Source: Aeromonas allosaccharophila (GTDB taxonomy: Bacteria; Pseudomonadota; Gammaproteobacteria; Enterobacterales; Aeromonadaceae). From it: 64,000 nt of DNA. The translations under genes and the position numbers were made by a program. Positions 54,148 through 63,975 of the stretch are shown piece after piece (the stretch's first letter is position 1; the number at the start of each line of letters is the position of its first letter). The stretch spans positions 1-64,000 of the forward strand of contig NZ_CDBR01000082.1 in NCBI RefSeq assembly GCF_000819685.1, written 5' to 3'. Under the pieces are notes generated by a model. It had not been told where the DNA came from. It saw only the letters and a program-made list of their open reading frames with translations, and searched no databases.

Positions 54148-54253
54148 CACCTGCCCCCTCCGGTGAGGGGGCAGGAACGCCATGCCCGACGACGCTAAAG
54201 CTGATAGAATTCCCGCTCTTCTTCTGCCGCCATAGTTCACGACCGGATAACTT

Positions 54254-55456
54254 ATGCCCCACAGACATCCCCTCCCTCTCTCACCCCGCGTTCTCTTTAT
54301 TCTGCTTGGCGCGTTGGCGGGCCTGACCCCGCTGGCGGTGGATATGTATCTGCCCGCCATTCCTGCCATTGCCCGGGATCTGGCCACCAGCATCGACGGT
54401 GCCCAGCTCACCATCAGCGCTTTTCTGGGCGGCTTTGCCATCGGCCAGCTCTTCTACGGCCCGCTCGCCGACAGCTATGGCCGCAAGCCGGTGATCCTGG
54501 CGGGGCTGGTGATGTTTGCCATCGCCTCGGTGGGCTGCGCCATGGCGGACTCCCTGCCTGAATTGCTGGCCTATCGAATGTTGCAAGCGGCAGGCGGTGC
54601 GGCGGGTTCTGTGGTGGTCAATGCCCTGCTGCGCGATCTGTTCGAGAAGGATGCGTTTTCCCGCGCCATGTCGTTCGTCATTCTGGTGATGACGCTGGCG
54701 CCGCTGGTGGCGCCTGTGGTGGGCGGCTATATCAGTGCCCACGCCGACTGGCGGGTGATCTTCTGGCTGCTGGTGGGTATCAGTCTGCTGATCTGTCTGG
54801 TGATGCAGTGGAAAATTCAGGAAACCCTGAAACCGGAGCACCGTCAGCCGCTCAAAATCGGCCAGATCCTCAAGAACTACTGGGGGGTGCTCTCCCATCG
54901 CGGCGCCATGGGTTACGTGCTGTGCGGCTCCCTCTCCAGCTCCGGCATGTTCGCCTTCTTAAGCGGCTCCCCTTACGTCTATATCGAGTACTTCAAGGTG
55001 CCGACCGAGCACTACGGCTGGCTGTTTGGCCTCAATATTCTGCTGATGATGGTGGTCACCTTCGTCAATAGCCGACTGGTGAAAGGGGTGGGCGCCGAGC
55101 GGATGCTGCAATACGGCCTGCTGGTGCTGCCCTGCGCGGGCGCCCTGCTGGTCTACAACGCCTGGAGCCAGACCGGCGGTCTGTGGGGCATCGTCATTCC
55201 GGTGGTGCTGTTTGTCGGCCATATCAGTCTGGTGGGCGCCAACGCCATGACCGGCCTGATGGGCCACTTCCCGCAATCTGCGGGCACAGCCTCGGCACTG
55301 GCGGGCACCCTGCGCTTTGGCATCGGCGCCCTGGTCGGCATTCTGGTCAACCTCAATCCGCCCCACTCGCCGCTGCCCATGGCCATTGCCATCGCCTGCT
55401 GCGGCGTGGGCTCCACCCTGAGTTACTGGCTGCTGACCGGCAAGCGAGGCGATTGA
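54254..55456 (+). CDS. bcr: Bcr/CflA-family drug efflux transporter
   Basis: MFS exporter with 12 helices, 400 residues. LTPLAVDMYLPAIPAIARDL and FYGPLADSYGRKPVIL are characteristic. Expels bicyclomycin-like drugs or sulfonamides in relatives. Single gene with a shared terminator. Confidence 0.9.
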   Translation: MPHRHPLPLSPRVLFILLGALAGLTPLAVDMYLPAIPAIARDLATSIDGAQLTISAFLGGFAIGQLFYGPLADSYGRKPVILAGLVMFAIASVGCAMADSLPELLAYRMLQAAGGAAGSVVVNALLRDLFEKDAFSRAMSFVILVMTLAPLVAPVVGGYISAHADWRVIFWLLVGISLLICLVMQWKIQETLKPEHRQPLKIGQILKNYWGVLSHRGAMGYVLCGSLSSSGMFAFLSGSPYVYIEYFKVPTEHYGWLFGLNILLMMVVTFVNSRLVKGVGAERMLQYGLLVLPCAGALLVYNAWSQTGGLWGIVIPVVLFVGHISLVGANAMTGLMGHFPQSAGTASALAGTLRFGIGALVGILVNLNPPHSPLPMAIAIACCGVGSTLSYWLLTGKRGD

Positions 55457-55481
55457 TCCCCCTCCCCCGGCCAGGAAAAAG

Positions 55482-55512
55482 AAAGAGGCTTCCGTCAACG
55501 GAAGCCTCTTTT
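55482..55512. terminator. Bidirectional terminator between bcr and nhaD
   Basis: AAAGAGGCTTCCG, TCAA loop, CGGAAGCCTCTTTT: 13-bp stem with A/T runs on both sides. Confidence 0.93.
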
Positions 55513-55531
55513 CGTACTGGTGGCCAGACGT

Positions 55532-56956
55532 TCAGAACTGGGCGCTGTTGAGCCAGAGGTGCGCCCCTATGCTCACCAGATAACCGAGCAAGATGGCAGG
55601 CAGCCACTTCAGGTGGCCAAAGAAGGTATACATGCCGTGGGCCTGTCCCATCAGGGCAACACCGGCCGCAGAGCCGATGGAGAGCAGGCTGCCGCCCACT
55701 CCGGCGGTCAGGGTCACCAGCAACCACTGCCCCAGCGCCATATCCGGGTTCATCGACAGCACGGCAAACATCACGGGAATGTTATCCACGATGGCCGACA
55801 AGCCCCCGATGAAGATGTTGGCCATGGTGGGATCCCCACCGGCATACAGCCAGTGTGACACCTGCTCCAGATACCCCATAAAGCCCAGCCCACCGACACA
55901 CATCACCACCCCGTAGAAGAAGAGCAAGGTATCCCACTCCGCCTTGGCCACCTTGTTGAACACGTCAAATGGCACCACAGAACCCAGACTGCGCAACCGT
56001 ACCTCATCACCATTGCGTTCATAGAGCGCACGCTTGCGGGCCAGCGAGCGCGGTAACGACTTGCGCAGATAAAACCCGAAAAACTGCAGATAACCGAGCC
56101 CCAGCATCATGCCCAGTACGGGTGGCAGATGGAGGAAACTGTGGCATAGCACCGCCGTGATGATGGTCAGCAAGAACAGCGCGACGATGCGGCGGGCCCC
56201 CCGCTTGAGATCGACCACCTCGTTATCAGCCTCCGGCACATGACGCGGCACCATCAGGCTCATCAGGATGGCCGGGACCAGAAAATTGAGCAGAGAGGGA
56301 ATAAGCAGGGTGAAGAACTGGCCAAATTGCACCTTGCCCGCCTGCCACACCATCAGGGTGGTGATATCGCCAAAGGGACTGAACGCCCCTCCGGCGTTGG
56401 CGGCGATCACTATGTTGATGCAGGCAAGATTGACAAAACGCCGATCACCGTTGGCCACCTTCAACACCACGGCACACATCAAGAGCGCAGTGGTCAGGTT
56501 GTCTGCCACTGGCGAGATACAAAAAGCAAGCCCGCCGGTCAACCAGAACAGGGTGCGCAAGTGAAAGCCGGATCGCACCAGCCATGCGCGCAGGGCATCG
56601 AACAGCCGCCGATCCTCCATGGCGTTGATATAGGTCATCGCCACCAGCAGGAACAGCATCAGCTCGGCATATTCCAGCAGGGTATGGCGGAAGGCCTGCT
56701 CGGCCGCCGGACTCATCCCCTGCTGTGCATAGGCGATACCGATCAGGATCCAGATCACCCCGGCGGCCACCAGCACGGGTTTGGACTTGCGCAGTTGCAG
56801 ATACTCTTCAGCCATCACCAGGGCGTAGGCCAACACAAACAATCCGACACAAAAAAGTCCGATGGCGGAGGATGTCAACAGAACTGGGCCACTACTGGCA
56901 TGGGCGGGAGGGATAAACAGGGACAGCAGCAAAATAACAGGGGTGAGCGCAGACAT
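55532..56956 (-). CDS. nhaD: Na+/H+ antiporter NhaD
   Basis: 474 residues, about 12 helices. Ion-transporter-superfamily motifs: SPVADNLTTALLM, ANAGGAFSPFGDITTLMVW, SAIVDNIPVMFAVL. Known mainly from Vibrio and other halotolerant bacteria, exchanging Na+ or Li+ for protons at alkaline pH. Single gene. Confidence 0.93.
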   Translation of the reverse strand: MSALTPVILLLSLFIPPAHASSGPVLLTSSAIGLFCVGLFVLAYALVMAEEYLQLRKSKPVLVAAGVIWILIGIAYAQQGMSPAAEQAFRHTLLEYAELMLFLLVAMTYINAMEDRRLFDALRAWLVRSGFHLRTLFWLTGGLAFCISPVADNLTTALLMCAVVLKVANGDRRFVNLACINIVIAANAGGAFSPFGDITTLMVWQAGKVQFGQFFTLLIPSLLNFLVPAILMSLMVPRHVPEADNEVVDLKRGARRIVALFLLTIITAVLCHSFLHLPPVLGMMLGLGYLQFFGFYLRKSLPRSLARKRALYERNGDEVRLRSLGSVVPFDVFNKVAKAEWDTLLFFYGVVMCVGGLGFMGYLEQVSHWLYAGGDPTMANIFIGGLSAIVDNIPVMFAVLSMNPDMALGQWLLVTLTAGVGGSLLSIGSAAGVALMGQAHGMYTFFGHLKWLPAILLGYLVSIGAHLWLNSAQF

Positions 56957-57063
56957 GGTCTCTTCCTTTTAGAACCATCTGGCAATGATGCTAGCACCTG
57001 GATGAAAAGAAAAATTCATCCAGGTCAATTAACGCTTAATTGGTTTGCTGTCGAAACGCGGGA

Positions 57064-57531
57064 TTATTTCTTGCCGAAACCCGACTGCTTGAGGGTATAG
57101 CCTGCGCTGTTTTGCCAAGCATCCAGACCGCTGCGGTTATTGCCCGCCACCAGACTGGCCGCCAGACTCGGGCTGTTGAACAGCTGATCGGCGGTAAAGA
57201 CAAAGCCACCCTGACTGCGGGGCACTATGACCCCCTTTTCCAGCAGTTCGTGACGCAGCTCGATCACCGCTTCACGCAGGGAGGCGGCATCCTCGCCATT
57301 GGCGGTGGAACCGGCCAGCACCATAAAGCCCGGATTTTGCCGCTTGCCCACCGGATAACCGTGGGCCTCTGCCCCTTTGCCGTTGAAGTGGTAGAGCTCG
57401 CGCTCCCCCGGCCGGTTGTCGGAGAGTGCCTTTTGCAGGGTCATCAGCTCGTTGTAGATCTCGATGGGGACGACGGCAGCCTGCTTGTTGCCCTTGCTAT
57501 CGATGATAAAACTGACTTGCTTGTGTAACAT
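57064..57531 (-). CDS. DUF4357 protein with antitoxin-like N-terminus
   Basis: 155 residues. The first 40 (SFIIDSKGNKQAAVVPIEIYNELM) resemble Phd/YefM antitoxins; residues 75-150 match DUF4357 (ANGEDAASLREAV, PRSQGGFVFTADQLFNSPSLAASLV). DUF4357 often accompanies nucleases or methylases, but no toxin gene is beside it. Divergent from the AttE-like gene. Confidence 0.8.
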   Translation of the reverse strand: MLHKQVSFIIDSKGNKQAAVVPIEIYNELMTLQKALSDNRPGERELYHFNGKGAEAHGYPVGKRQNPGFMVLAGSTANGEDAASLREAVIELRHELLEKGVIVPRSQGGFVFTADQLFNSPSLAASLVAGNNRSGLDAWQNSAGYTLKQSGFGKK

Positions 57532-57620
57532 CCTTGCTCATCCTGTGACCCATGGAAGCCCCTATTCTAACCACCTCGGGCAAGCGGGATCCAGCGAGGA
57601 TCCACTGCTCTTTTGCCGCC

Positions 57621-57667
57621 TTGATCACTAACTGGCACTCTTGATCAGCCGTAAGGGGTGTTGATCA
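57621..57667. promoter_or_regulatory. Three TTGATCA repeats at 20-bp steps
   Basis: TTGATCA at 57621, 57641 and 57661, each containing the palindrome TGATCA, in the divergent gap between the DUF4357 and AttE-like genes. A likely cooperative operator. Confidence 0.6.
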
Positions 57668-57728
57668 ATGCTGGCCGTGCTAGCGTACCAAGCATGATGA
57701 AAGCCATTGACCATCAAACGGTTATCCC

Positions 57729-58409
57729 ATGCTGACCCTGCGCAACCTCTGCAAAAGCTTCGATAACGGCAGTGAACGACTGCCGCTGTTCCACCATCTC
57801 GATCTCGCCCTCCCCGCTGGCGAGATCACCCTGCTGCTGGGCCAAAGCGGCTGCGGCAAGTCCACCCTGCTCAATCTGATCGTCGGGCTGATTGCACCGG
57901 ATGAAGGGGAGATCTGGCTGGGGGAGACCCGGATCGACACCCGCTCCCCCGACGAGCGGGCGCGCCTGCGGGGCCGCCATTTCGGTATCGTCTATCAGGA
58001 TTTCAACCTGCTGCCGACCCTGAACGTGGCCGAGAATCTGGCCCTGCCGCTCGCCATTAACGGTATGCCACCGGATGAGACAAAGATTGACCAGTTGCTG
58101 CACCGGCTCGATATGAGCCACAAGCGCCATGCCTGGCCGGAGCAGCTCTCCGGCGGTCAGCGACAGCGGGTGGCGCTGGCCCGCGCCCTTATCCATCAAC
58201 CTAGTTGGCTGCTCGCCGACGAACCCACCGGCAGCCTTGATGAGCACAATGCCGAACAGGTAATGGCGTTGATGGTGGCGGCAGTGCGGGGCACAGGCGC
58301 AGGCTTGCTGCTGGTGAGCCACAACCCCGCCTATGCCGAGCTGGCCGACAGGGTGCTGCGCCTCGAAGGGGGTCAACTTATCGAGCTCAAGGGGCCCCGT
58401 CATGACTAA
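57729..58409 (+). CDS. ABC transporter ATPase, LolD/AttE type
   Basis: 226 residues. Walker A GQSGCGKST, signature LSGGQRQRVA, Walker B LLADEPTGSLDE, switch His in LLVSHNP. It belongs to the MacB/LolD group that powers mechanotransmission rather than bulk import. First gene of an AttEFGH-like set. Confidence 0.9.
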   Translation: MLTLRNLCKSFDNGSERLPLFHHLDLALPAGEITLLLGQSGCGKSTLLNLIVGLIAPDEGEIWLGETRIDTRSPDERARLRGRHFGIVYQDFNLLPTLNVAENLALPLAINGMPPDETKIDQLLHRLDMSHKRHAWPEQLSGGQRQRVALARALIHQPSWLLADEPTGSLDEHNAEQVMALMVAAVRGTGAGLLLVSHNPAYAELADRVLRLEGGQLIELKGPRHD

Positions 58410-58439
58410 ACAGCAACTGCACCTACCGGGAGCACGCTG

Positions 58440-60863
58440 ATGCTGCCACTCAAAGCGCTGCTGCGCCTCTATCGCAGTCACCCTTGGTTGCTGCTGATGA
58501 GTCTGGCCGGGCTGGTGCTGGGAGTGTCGCTGGTGGTGGCCATCGAGCTGCTCAATCACAGCGCTCGCACCAACTTTGTCGCCGCCCGCAGCCAGCTGGC
58601 AGGGGAAGCCAACTACCGGCTGGCTCCTGCAGGCGGGCTGGATGAGCAGCTTTACGTGCAGCTGGTGACCAGCCAGCCCGCCCTCGATGCCATGCCCCAG
58701 CTCCATGGCTGGCTCAAGGATGAAGAGGGGCGCAGCTTTCAACTGCTGGGAATGGATCTCTTCAACCCCGGCCCCCTGCGCCAGCTGTTTGGCGCCCAAC
58801 CCGCAAGCGAGCCCGACTTTTCCCTCAACCGTGCCGACAGCATCTGGCTGGCAACCCCCGAAGCGGAGCGCCTTGGCTGGCAAGCGGGCCAGAGTCGCCG
58901 CTTTGTGCTGGGTGGCAGCGATGGCGCCAGCGCCCTGACCCTGACGCTGGCGGGCACGTTTGAACCGGGCGCCGTGCCCATGGAGCGACTGCTGATAACC
59001 GACATCGGCCTCGCCCAACCGCTGCTGGGCAAAGCGGGTCGGCTCGATCGCATCGTCTTCAAATTAAGCGACGCCGAGGCTCGCACCCTGCAGGCCACCC
59101 TGCAAACCGATTATCCGAACCAGCCCTTGTGGCTTGAGCCCATCAGCCCGGCGCTCGATGCCAGCCAGCTTGGTGATGCGCTGGCCCTTAACCTGACGGC
59201 GCTGTCACTGCTCGCTATGGCGGTGGGATTGTTTCTGGTGTTCAACGCCCAGCGATTTGTCCAGAGCGTGCGCCGCCCCCAGCTGGCCCAGTTGATCATT
59301 CTGGGAATGGGGCCGAGTCGGGTGCTACGTTGGCTCATCCTGGAGCTGTTTATTCTTGCCACCCTCGGCACCCTGCTAGGGGTGCTGCTGGGGAGCCTGT
59401 TGGCGCTGGCACTGATGGGCCAGCTGACCCAGGCGCTGGCCGATCTCTATGGGCCCAACCCCATCGATCTGCTTCGCCTCTCCCCTGTGAGCCTGCTCAA
59501 GGCGCTGTTGATCGGGCTGCTCGGCACGCTGACCGCCAACCTGCCCGGCTGGTGGCAACTGCTGAGCCAATCCCCCCTCGAACTGCGCGCCGGCAGCAGC
59601 CGCCCTCCCGCTCATCCGTGGCGACGGCGCGTGCTGGCCATCGTCATCTTGCTGCTGTGCGCTCTGTGCCTGTGGTTGCCGCAAACCGGTCTCACCGGTG
59701 CGCTGTTTATCGCCGGAGGCTGGCTGCTGGCCATGGCGCTCTGGCTGCCCGATGCCCTGCGCGGCCTGCTTGGCTGGTTGCGACGGCGCGCGGGCGGCCC
59801 CCTCACCGCCCGGCTCGGGGTGGCCGAGACCCTCTATCACCTCGATCGCACCGCCATCGCGGTGATGGCGTTGCAGCTGGCCATCGCGGCGGCCATCGGC
59901 ATCGGGGTCATGGTGTCGAGCTTTCGCTCAAGCGTGGAGATCTGGCTCGGCCAGCGTCTGGCCGCCGATCTCTATGTCACCGCCCCCAAGGGGGTGGCGG
60001 GCAACAAGGGCACCTTGAACGAAGCCACCCTTAAAACTCTGCTCGCCAATCCGCTGGTGAGCGCCGCCTCGCGCCGCTCGGTGCACCCTGCCCGCTGGCA
60101 GGGGCAGCCCATCGAGTGGGCGCAGATGGACTTTATTCCCCAGCTTAAAGCGGCCTATCCGCTGCTGGCCGGACGCTGGCCGACCCGTCCCGACGAAGTG
60201 CTGGCGAGCGAACCGCTGACGGTGCGCCTCGGGGTCAAGGTGGGCCAGCAGTTGGCGATCAGCGGTGAGCAGGGGCCAAGGCAGTTCACCGTCACCGGCG
60301 TCTATCAGGACTACGGCAGCGACAAGGGGCAAATCCTGCACGCCTTCGAGGCGGGAGCGGTGCAATCCCTCGCCCTATTTAGCAACGACCCCGAACAGCT
60401 GACCGACCGCCTGCGCGAGCGCTTTGGCGAGCAGCTCAATCTGCTGTCAGCCCCCGCCATCCACAGCGCCGCCCTCAAGGTGTTTGATCAGACCTTTGTG
60501 GTAACCGAGCTATTGAAATTGCTGATCCTCGGCATCGCCTTTGTCGGGATCGGCTCGGCCTTTATGGTGCTGGGGCTGGCACGCCGTGGCGAGCTGCAGA
60601 CCTTGCAGAGTCTGGGCTTGAGCCCCCGCCACTGCCGCCGTCTGCTGGTATGGCAAGGGCCGGGATTGGGGCTGCTCACCGCCCTGCTGGCGCTGCCGGT
60701 GGGGTATGGCCTCGCCTGGGTGCTGATCGAGGTGGTTAACCCCCGCGCCTTTGGCTGGCGCCTCGCCTTCGAGGCCGCCCCCCTCCATGCCGTCACCGCC
60801 CTGTTGCTGGCGCCGGTCTGTGGCGCATTGGCCTCCTGGTATGCGGCAAGGAGAGTGGTATGA
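58440..60863 (+). CDS. FtsX-like ABC permease, AttF-AttG type
   Basis: 807 residues. One N-terminal helix, a periplasmic domain (30-240), three helices (about 245-380), a further helix group (about 395-450 and 475-500), a second periplasmic domain and three final helices (680-800). Two FtsX repeats, so one chain replaces two permeases. Its TGA overlaps the next ATG. Confidence 0.88.
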   Translation: MLPLKALLRLYRSHPWLLLMSLAGLVLGVSLVVAIELLNHSARTNFVAARSQLAGEANYRLAPAGGLDEQLYVQLVTSQPALDAMPQLHGWLKDEEGRSFQLLGMDLFNPGPLRQLFGAQPASEPDFSLNRADSIWLATPEAERLGWQAGQSRRFVLGGSDGASALTLTLAGTFEPGAVPMERLLITDIGLAQPLLGKAGRLDRIVFKLSDAEARTLQATLQTDYPNQPLWLEPISPALDASQLGDALALNLTALSLLAMAVGLFLVFNAQRFVQSVRRPQLAQLIILGMGPSRVLRWLILELFILATLGTLLGVLLGSLLALALMGQLTQALADLYGPNPIDLLRLSPVSLLKALLIGLLGTLTANLPGWWQLLSQSPLELRAGSSRPPAHPWRRRVLAIVILLLCALCLWLPQTGLTGALFIAGGWLLAMALWLPDALRGLLGWLRRRAGGPLTARLGVAETLYHLDRTAIAVMALQLAIAAAIGIGVMVSSFRSSVEIWLGQRLAADLYVTAPKGVAGNKGTLNEATLKTLLANPLVSAASRRSVHPARWQGQPIEWAQMDFIPQLKAAYPLLAGRWPTRPDEVLASEPLTVRLGVKVGQQLAISGEQGPRQFTVTGVYQDYGSDKGQILHAFEAGAVQSLALFSNDPEQLTDRLRERFGEQLNLLSAPAIHSAALKVFDQTFVVTELLKLLILGIAFVGIGSAFMVLGLARRGELQTLQSLGLSPRHCRRLLVWQGPGLGLLTALLALPVGYGLAWVLIEVVNPRAFGWRLAFEAAPLHAVTALLLAPVCGALASWYAARRVV

Positions 60864-62089
60864 AATATCGGTTAGCGCACTGGCTAAGCCATGGCTTGAC
60901 GACCCCATTGACCACTTCCCTCTCTCCGCCCCTTCTTAAGCGCAGAGAAGAGCAGAGTGCGGCATTGAACCATCCCCTCTCCCTTCGGGAGAGGGCCAGG
61001 GTGAGGGGGATCTTGTCCTCCTTACGGCCCCTGTGGCTCGCCGCCCTCTTGATCCCGCTGATTGCCATGATCGGCAGCGCGCAGGCCAGCGATCTGGGCG
61101 CCCTGCTCGGGGGTGGCAACGACAGCTTTAAAAAGGTGCTGCCGGGGCAAACTATCCAATTGCCGGAGGATCACGCCGCCCACCCCGATTACCGCTCCGA
61201 GTGGTGGTATCTCACCGGCAACCTCAAGGATGAACAGGGGCGCGAATATGGCATGCAGTGGACCCTGTTTCGCCAAGGGATCGAACAAGATCTTCGCACC
61301 GGCAACCCCTGGCTCACCCCCCAGCTCTGGCTGGCCCAGTTTGCCATCACGGATCTCGACCGTGGCACTCACCAGCAAGATGAACGGGCCAGTCGGCAGG
61401 GGCCGGGGCTGGCGGGGGCCAGCGGCGGCCAATATTGGCTCAAGGAGTGGCGACTTGCCTCGCAAGGGGCTGCGCTCTTCCCCGCCACCCTCAAGGTGCA
61501 GAGCAAGATTGGCGAGCTGAACCTCACCGTCACCGCCGCCAAGCCGCTGGTGCTGCAAGGCAAGGCCGGTTACAGCGAGAAGAGCCCGGGCAACGCCTCC
61601 TTTTACTACTCCTACCCGCGCCTCACTCTTCGCGGCACCCTGACTCGCGATGGCGAGACCCGCACCGTCACCGGACAAGGGTGGTTTGATCACGAGTGGA
61701 GCAGCTCGGTATTGGCCGAATGGCAATCGGGCTGGGACTGGTTTTCGCTGCAACTGGCCGATGGCCGCGAGCTGATGCTGTTTCGCCTGCGCACCAAGGC
61801 GGGCCGCGCAGAGCCCGAGAACCGCTACGGCATTTTGATTGAGCGGGATGGCAGCAGCCGGGTGCTCGCCCCCGACGCCATTCGCCTTACGCCGGGCAAC
61901 ACCTGGCGCGGCCCCAAGGGGCAGGATTACCCCGTCGAGTGGCAGCTAAACGCCGCCGGGATGAACCTCACCATCAAAGCGCGTCAGCCCAATCAGGCCA
62001 TGACAGGCCGCTTTGACTACTGGGAGGGTGCAGTCTCTGTCTCGGGGGATGCCAAGGGGGTCGGCTATCTGGAAATGACCGGCTATTAA
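60860..62089 (+). CDS. AttH-like secreted lipocalin-fold protein
   Basis: Family of predicted secreted hydrolases related to CrtC, with HPDYRSEWWYLTGNL, GWFDHEWSS and YWEGAVSVSG. Role with the ABC system probably lipid or lipoprotein handling. The annotated ATG overlaps the permease stop, but codons 23-51 are a translated REP-like repeat (LSLRERARVRG). The signal peptide begins only after it (about 53-75, ending AQA). A TTG at 61013 right after GAGGGGG, itself part of the repeat, is a good alternative start. Confidence 0.82.
   Translation: MKYRLAHWLSHGLTTPLTTSLSPPLLKRREEQSAALNHPLSLRERARVRGILSSLRPLWLAALLIPLIAMIGSAQASDLGALLGGGNDSFKKVLPGQTIQLPEDHAAHPDYRSEWWYLTGNLKDEQGREYGMQWTLFRQGIEQDLRTGNPWLTPQLWLAQFAITDLDRGTHQQDERASRQGPGLAGASGGQYWLKEWRLASQGAALFPATLKVQSKIGELNLTVTAAKPLVLQGKAGYSEKSPGNASFYYSYPRLTLRGTLTRDGETRTVTGQGWFDHEWSSSVLAEWQSGWDWFSLQLADGRELMLFRLRTKAGRAEPENRYGILIERDGSSRVLAPDAIRLTPGNTWRGPKGQDYPVEWQLNAAGMNLTIKARQPNQAMTGRFDYWEGAVSVSGDAKGVGYLEMTGY
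60971..61010. repeat. REP-like palindrome inside the AttH reading frame
   Basis: CCCTCTCCC (60975-60983), TTC loop, GGGAGAGGG (60987-60995), then CCAGGGTGAGGGGG. Dispersed element also seen at 51010. Confidence 0.75.
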
Positions 62090-62337
62090 GCCTGCGGCCA
62101 TCGCCGGTTATCCCTTATTCTGACGCTCGCTTAAAAAGCGGGGCGCTATCAAGAACTCATTAAAATCCGACAACTTGGACAGCTTTTTACTCAACACTTT
62201 TTACTCAACAAGGGAAGTCAGCGTTTGATACCCTGCGGATGAGGTCTCATGGCGTATTTTCGTACAGCCCCCATGGCGACAGCATTAACCGGTTTGATTC
62301 GTTCAATTCATATGCAACATGCACAAGGATGGCATTT

Positions 62338-62820
62338 ATGTGGCAAGAGATCTGGCAGACCATCGTCTCCGAGTTCACCGATATTCAAGATATCAAGCAG
62401 ATGACCCAGATTGTATTGCGCCTGCTGGTGGCTGGTCTGCTCGGCGGTCTATTAGGCTACGAACGTGAACAGAAAGGGAAAAGTGCCGGTATCCGCACCC
62501 ATATGCTGGTCAGTATTGGCGCCGCCCTGTTCGTGCTGATCCCCCAGCAAGCTGGCGCATCAACTGCCGATCTGACCCGGGTGTTGCAGGGTCTCACTGC
62601 CGGGGTGGGATTTCTGGGGGCTGGCACCATCATTCTGGGCACCCGACAAACAGAAACCAAGGGGCTGACCACGGCCGCCGGTATCTGGGTCACCGCAGCC
62701 ATCGGTATTGCCGCGGGTATGGGCCGAGAGTCCACCGCGGTGCTCGCCACCCTGATCGCGCTGTTTATTCTGACCATCGTGCCTTGGCTGCTGGGGATCA
62801 AAAAAGAGGGCCGTGAGTAA
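62338..62820 (+). CDS. MgtC-family membrane protein
   Basis: 160 residues, four to five helices. RLLVAGLLGGLLGYEREQKGKSAGIRTHMLV and GLTAGVGFLGAGTII are family marks (quoted only as landmarks). Short form without the C-terminal ACT-like domain of Salmonella MgtC. Start 62338 has AAGGA eight bases upstream; the frame is open to 62239. Confidence 0.88.
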   Translation: MWQEIWQTIVSEFTDIQDIKQMTQIVLRLLVAGLLGGLLGYEREQKGKSAGIRTHMLVSIGAALFVLIPQQAGASTADLTRVLQGLTAGVGFLGAGTIILGTRQTETKGLTTAAGIWVTAAIGIAAGMGRESTAVLATLIALFILTIVPWLLGIKKEGRE

Positions 62821-63342
62821 TCCTCCCCCCCCACTGACTGCGGCCCTCTGCAGATACCGGCCACCCGAGTGGTCGGTCTGCTCGATGACCCGAAACCCAT
62901 AGCCCTTATAACAGGGCATCACAGTGATATTGCCCAGCCATTCCAGTCACTTGGCGCCAGTAGCCAAGGATGCCTTATCTGTTTATTTATTAAACTCCCC
63001 TCGCCCACTCAACCCACAGCCAACTTGGCTCAAGGCTGATCCCCGTCAAAAAACCTTTCAAAATACGAGCGATAACTAACTTTTTGCTCACTTTGATTGG
63101 TCGCCGTTTGATATCTTTCTCATCCGGCACTCATAGCCCCAAAGGCAGCCGAGGTAAGCCCATGATTTACCCATTTTCAATCTGGTTAAAAGCAGTACTC
63201 GGGGAGCTGTAACCCCGTGCGGTAGCAATATCAATTTTTTTCAATAAATAAAAATTATTGGATTATCTTTATGGCTTGATTACTCACACCCGTCATTAAT
63301 ACTTCCTAACCTTCATATATTCAATATTTAAAAGGTGTACAG
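62821..63342. other. Intergenic region with change in base composition
   Basis: About 520 bases without a gene. A 9-bp inverted repeat (62805-62813 with 62841-62849) spans the end of the mgtC-like gene. From about 63200 the sequence becomes AT-rich, continuing into the next gene. Confidence 0.6.
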
Positions 63343-63942
63343 TTGGAATCATTAATACAGTTTGGTTATGACGTTTTTGGTATAGATAAAGTTTCAGCTT
63401 TAGTGATGATACTTTTTGTAACCGTATTTAAAATTGTCAAAACACGCATAGATCGCTATAAAAATGAACGGCATAGTAGAATTTCTATTTTTATAGAGGA
63501 AATTAAAAAAAACTCCACTACTTACCATATAGTTACAGAGCAAATATTTCAAAACAGATTTGGCACGATTATAGACTACCCTGCAATAAAATTATTAACA
63601 AAAACTAAATCACCCAGCAAAAATATTCAAGATTATCTTTTTGGGAAAAGTTACTTAAAATACAATCAGCAAAAGCAGCAGTTAGAATACAAAACCAAAT
63701 TTGGGCTGAGACAACTCAAGATATACAAAGTGATTTATATGTTTGTATATTACATCTCTGCGATGTCAGGGCTTTTAATGATTGTACAAATGCCTGCGTA
63801 TCCACTCAATGGACATATAGGGTTCAGCGTTTATTTATTTGCTATATTGGCATTATTGACTTTGGCATATATGAGCGTAGAGGAATATGTAAAAATCACC
63901 TCATCCATTGACCTAATAAAAAGAATAGGCAGCCCTTTATAA
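63343..63942 (+). CDS. AT-rich hypothetical membrane protein
   Basis: 199 residues, TTG start with AAAGGTG nine bases upstream. One N-terminal helix (17-34), a basic middle, and two helices near the end (about 130-150 and 160-178). Not recognised. Base composition unlike its left neighbours suggests acquisition, and it may mark the edge of another accessory region. Confidence 0.7.
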   Translation: MESLIQFGYDVFGIDKVSALVMILFVTVFKIVKTRIDRYKNERHSRISIFIEEIKKNSTTYHIVTEQIFQNRFGTIIDYPAIKLLTKTKSPSKNIQDYLFGKSYLKYNQQKQQLEYKTKFGLRQLKIYKVIYMFVYYISAMSGLLMIVQMPAYPLNGHIGFSVYLFAILALLTLAYMSVEEYVKITSSIDLIKRIGSPL

Positions 63943-63975
63943 AGCAACTTTTAAACATTTTATTGGAAGTAAATA

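Noticed and set aside
57064..57531. Antitoxin of a toxin-antitoxin pair
   Set aside because: Only the N-terminus is antitoxin-like, and no toxin gene lies next to it.
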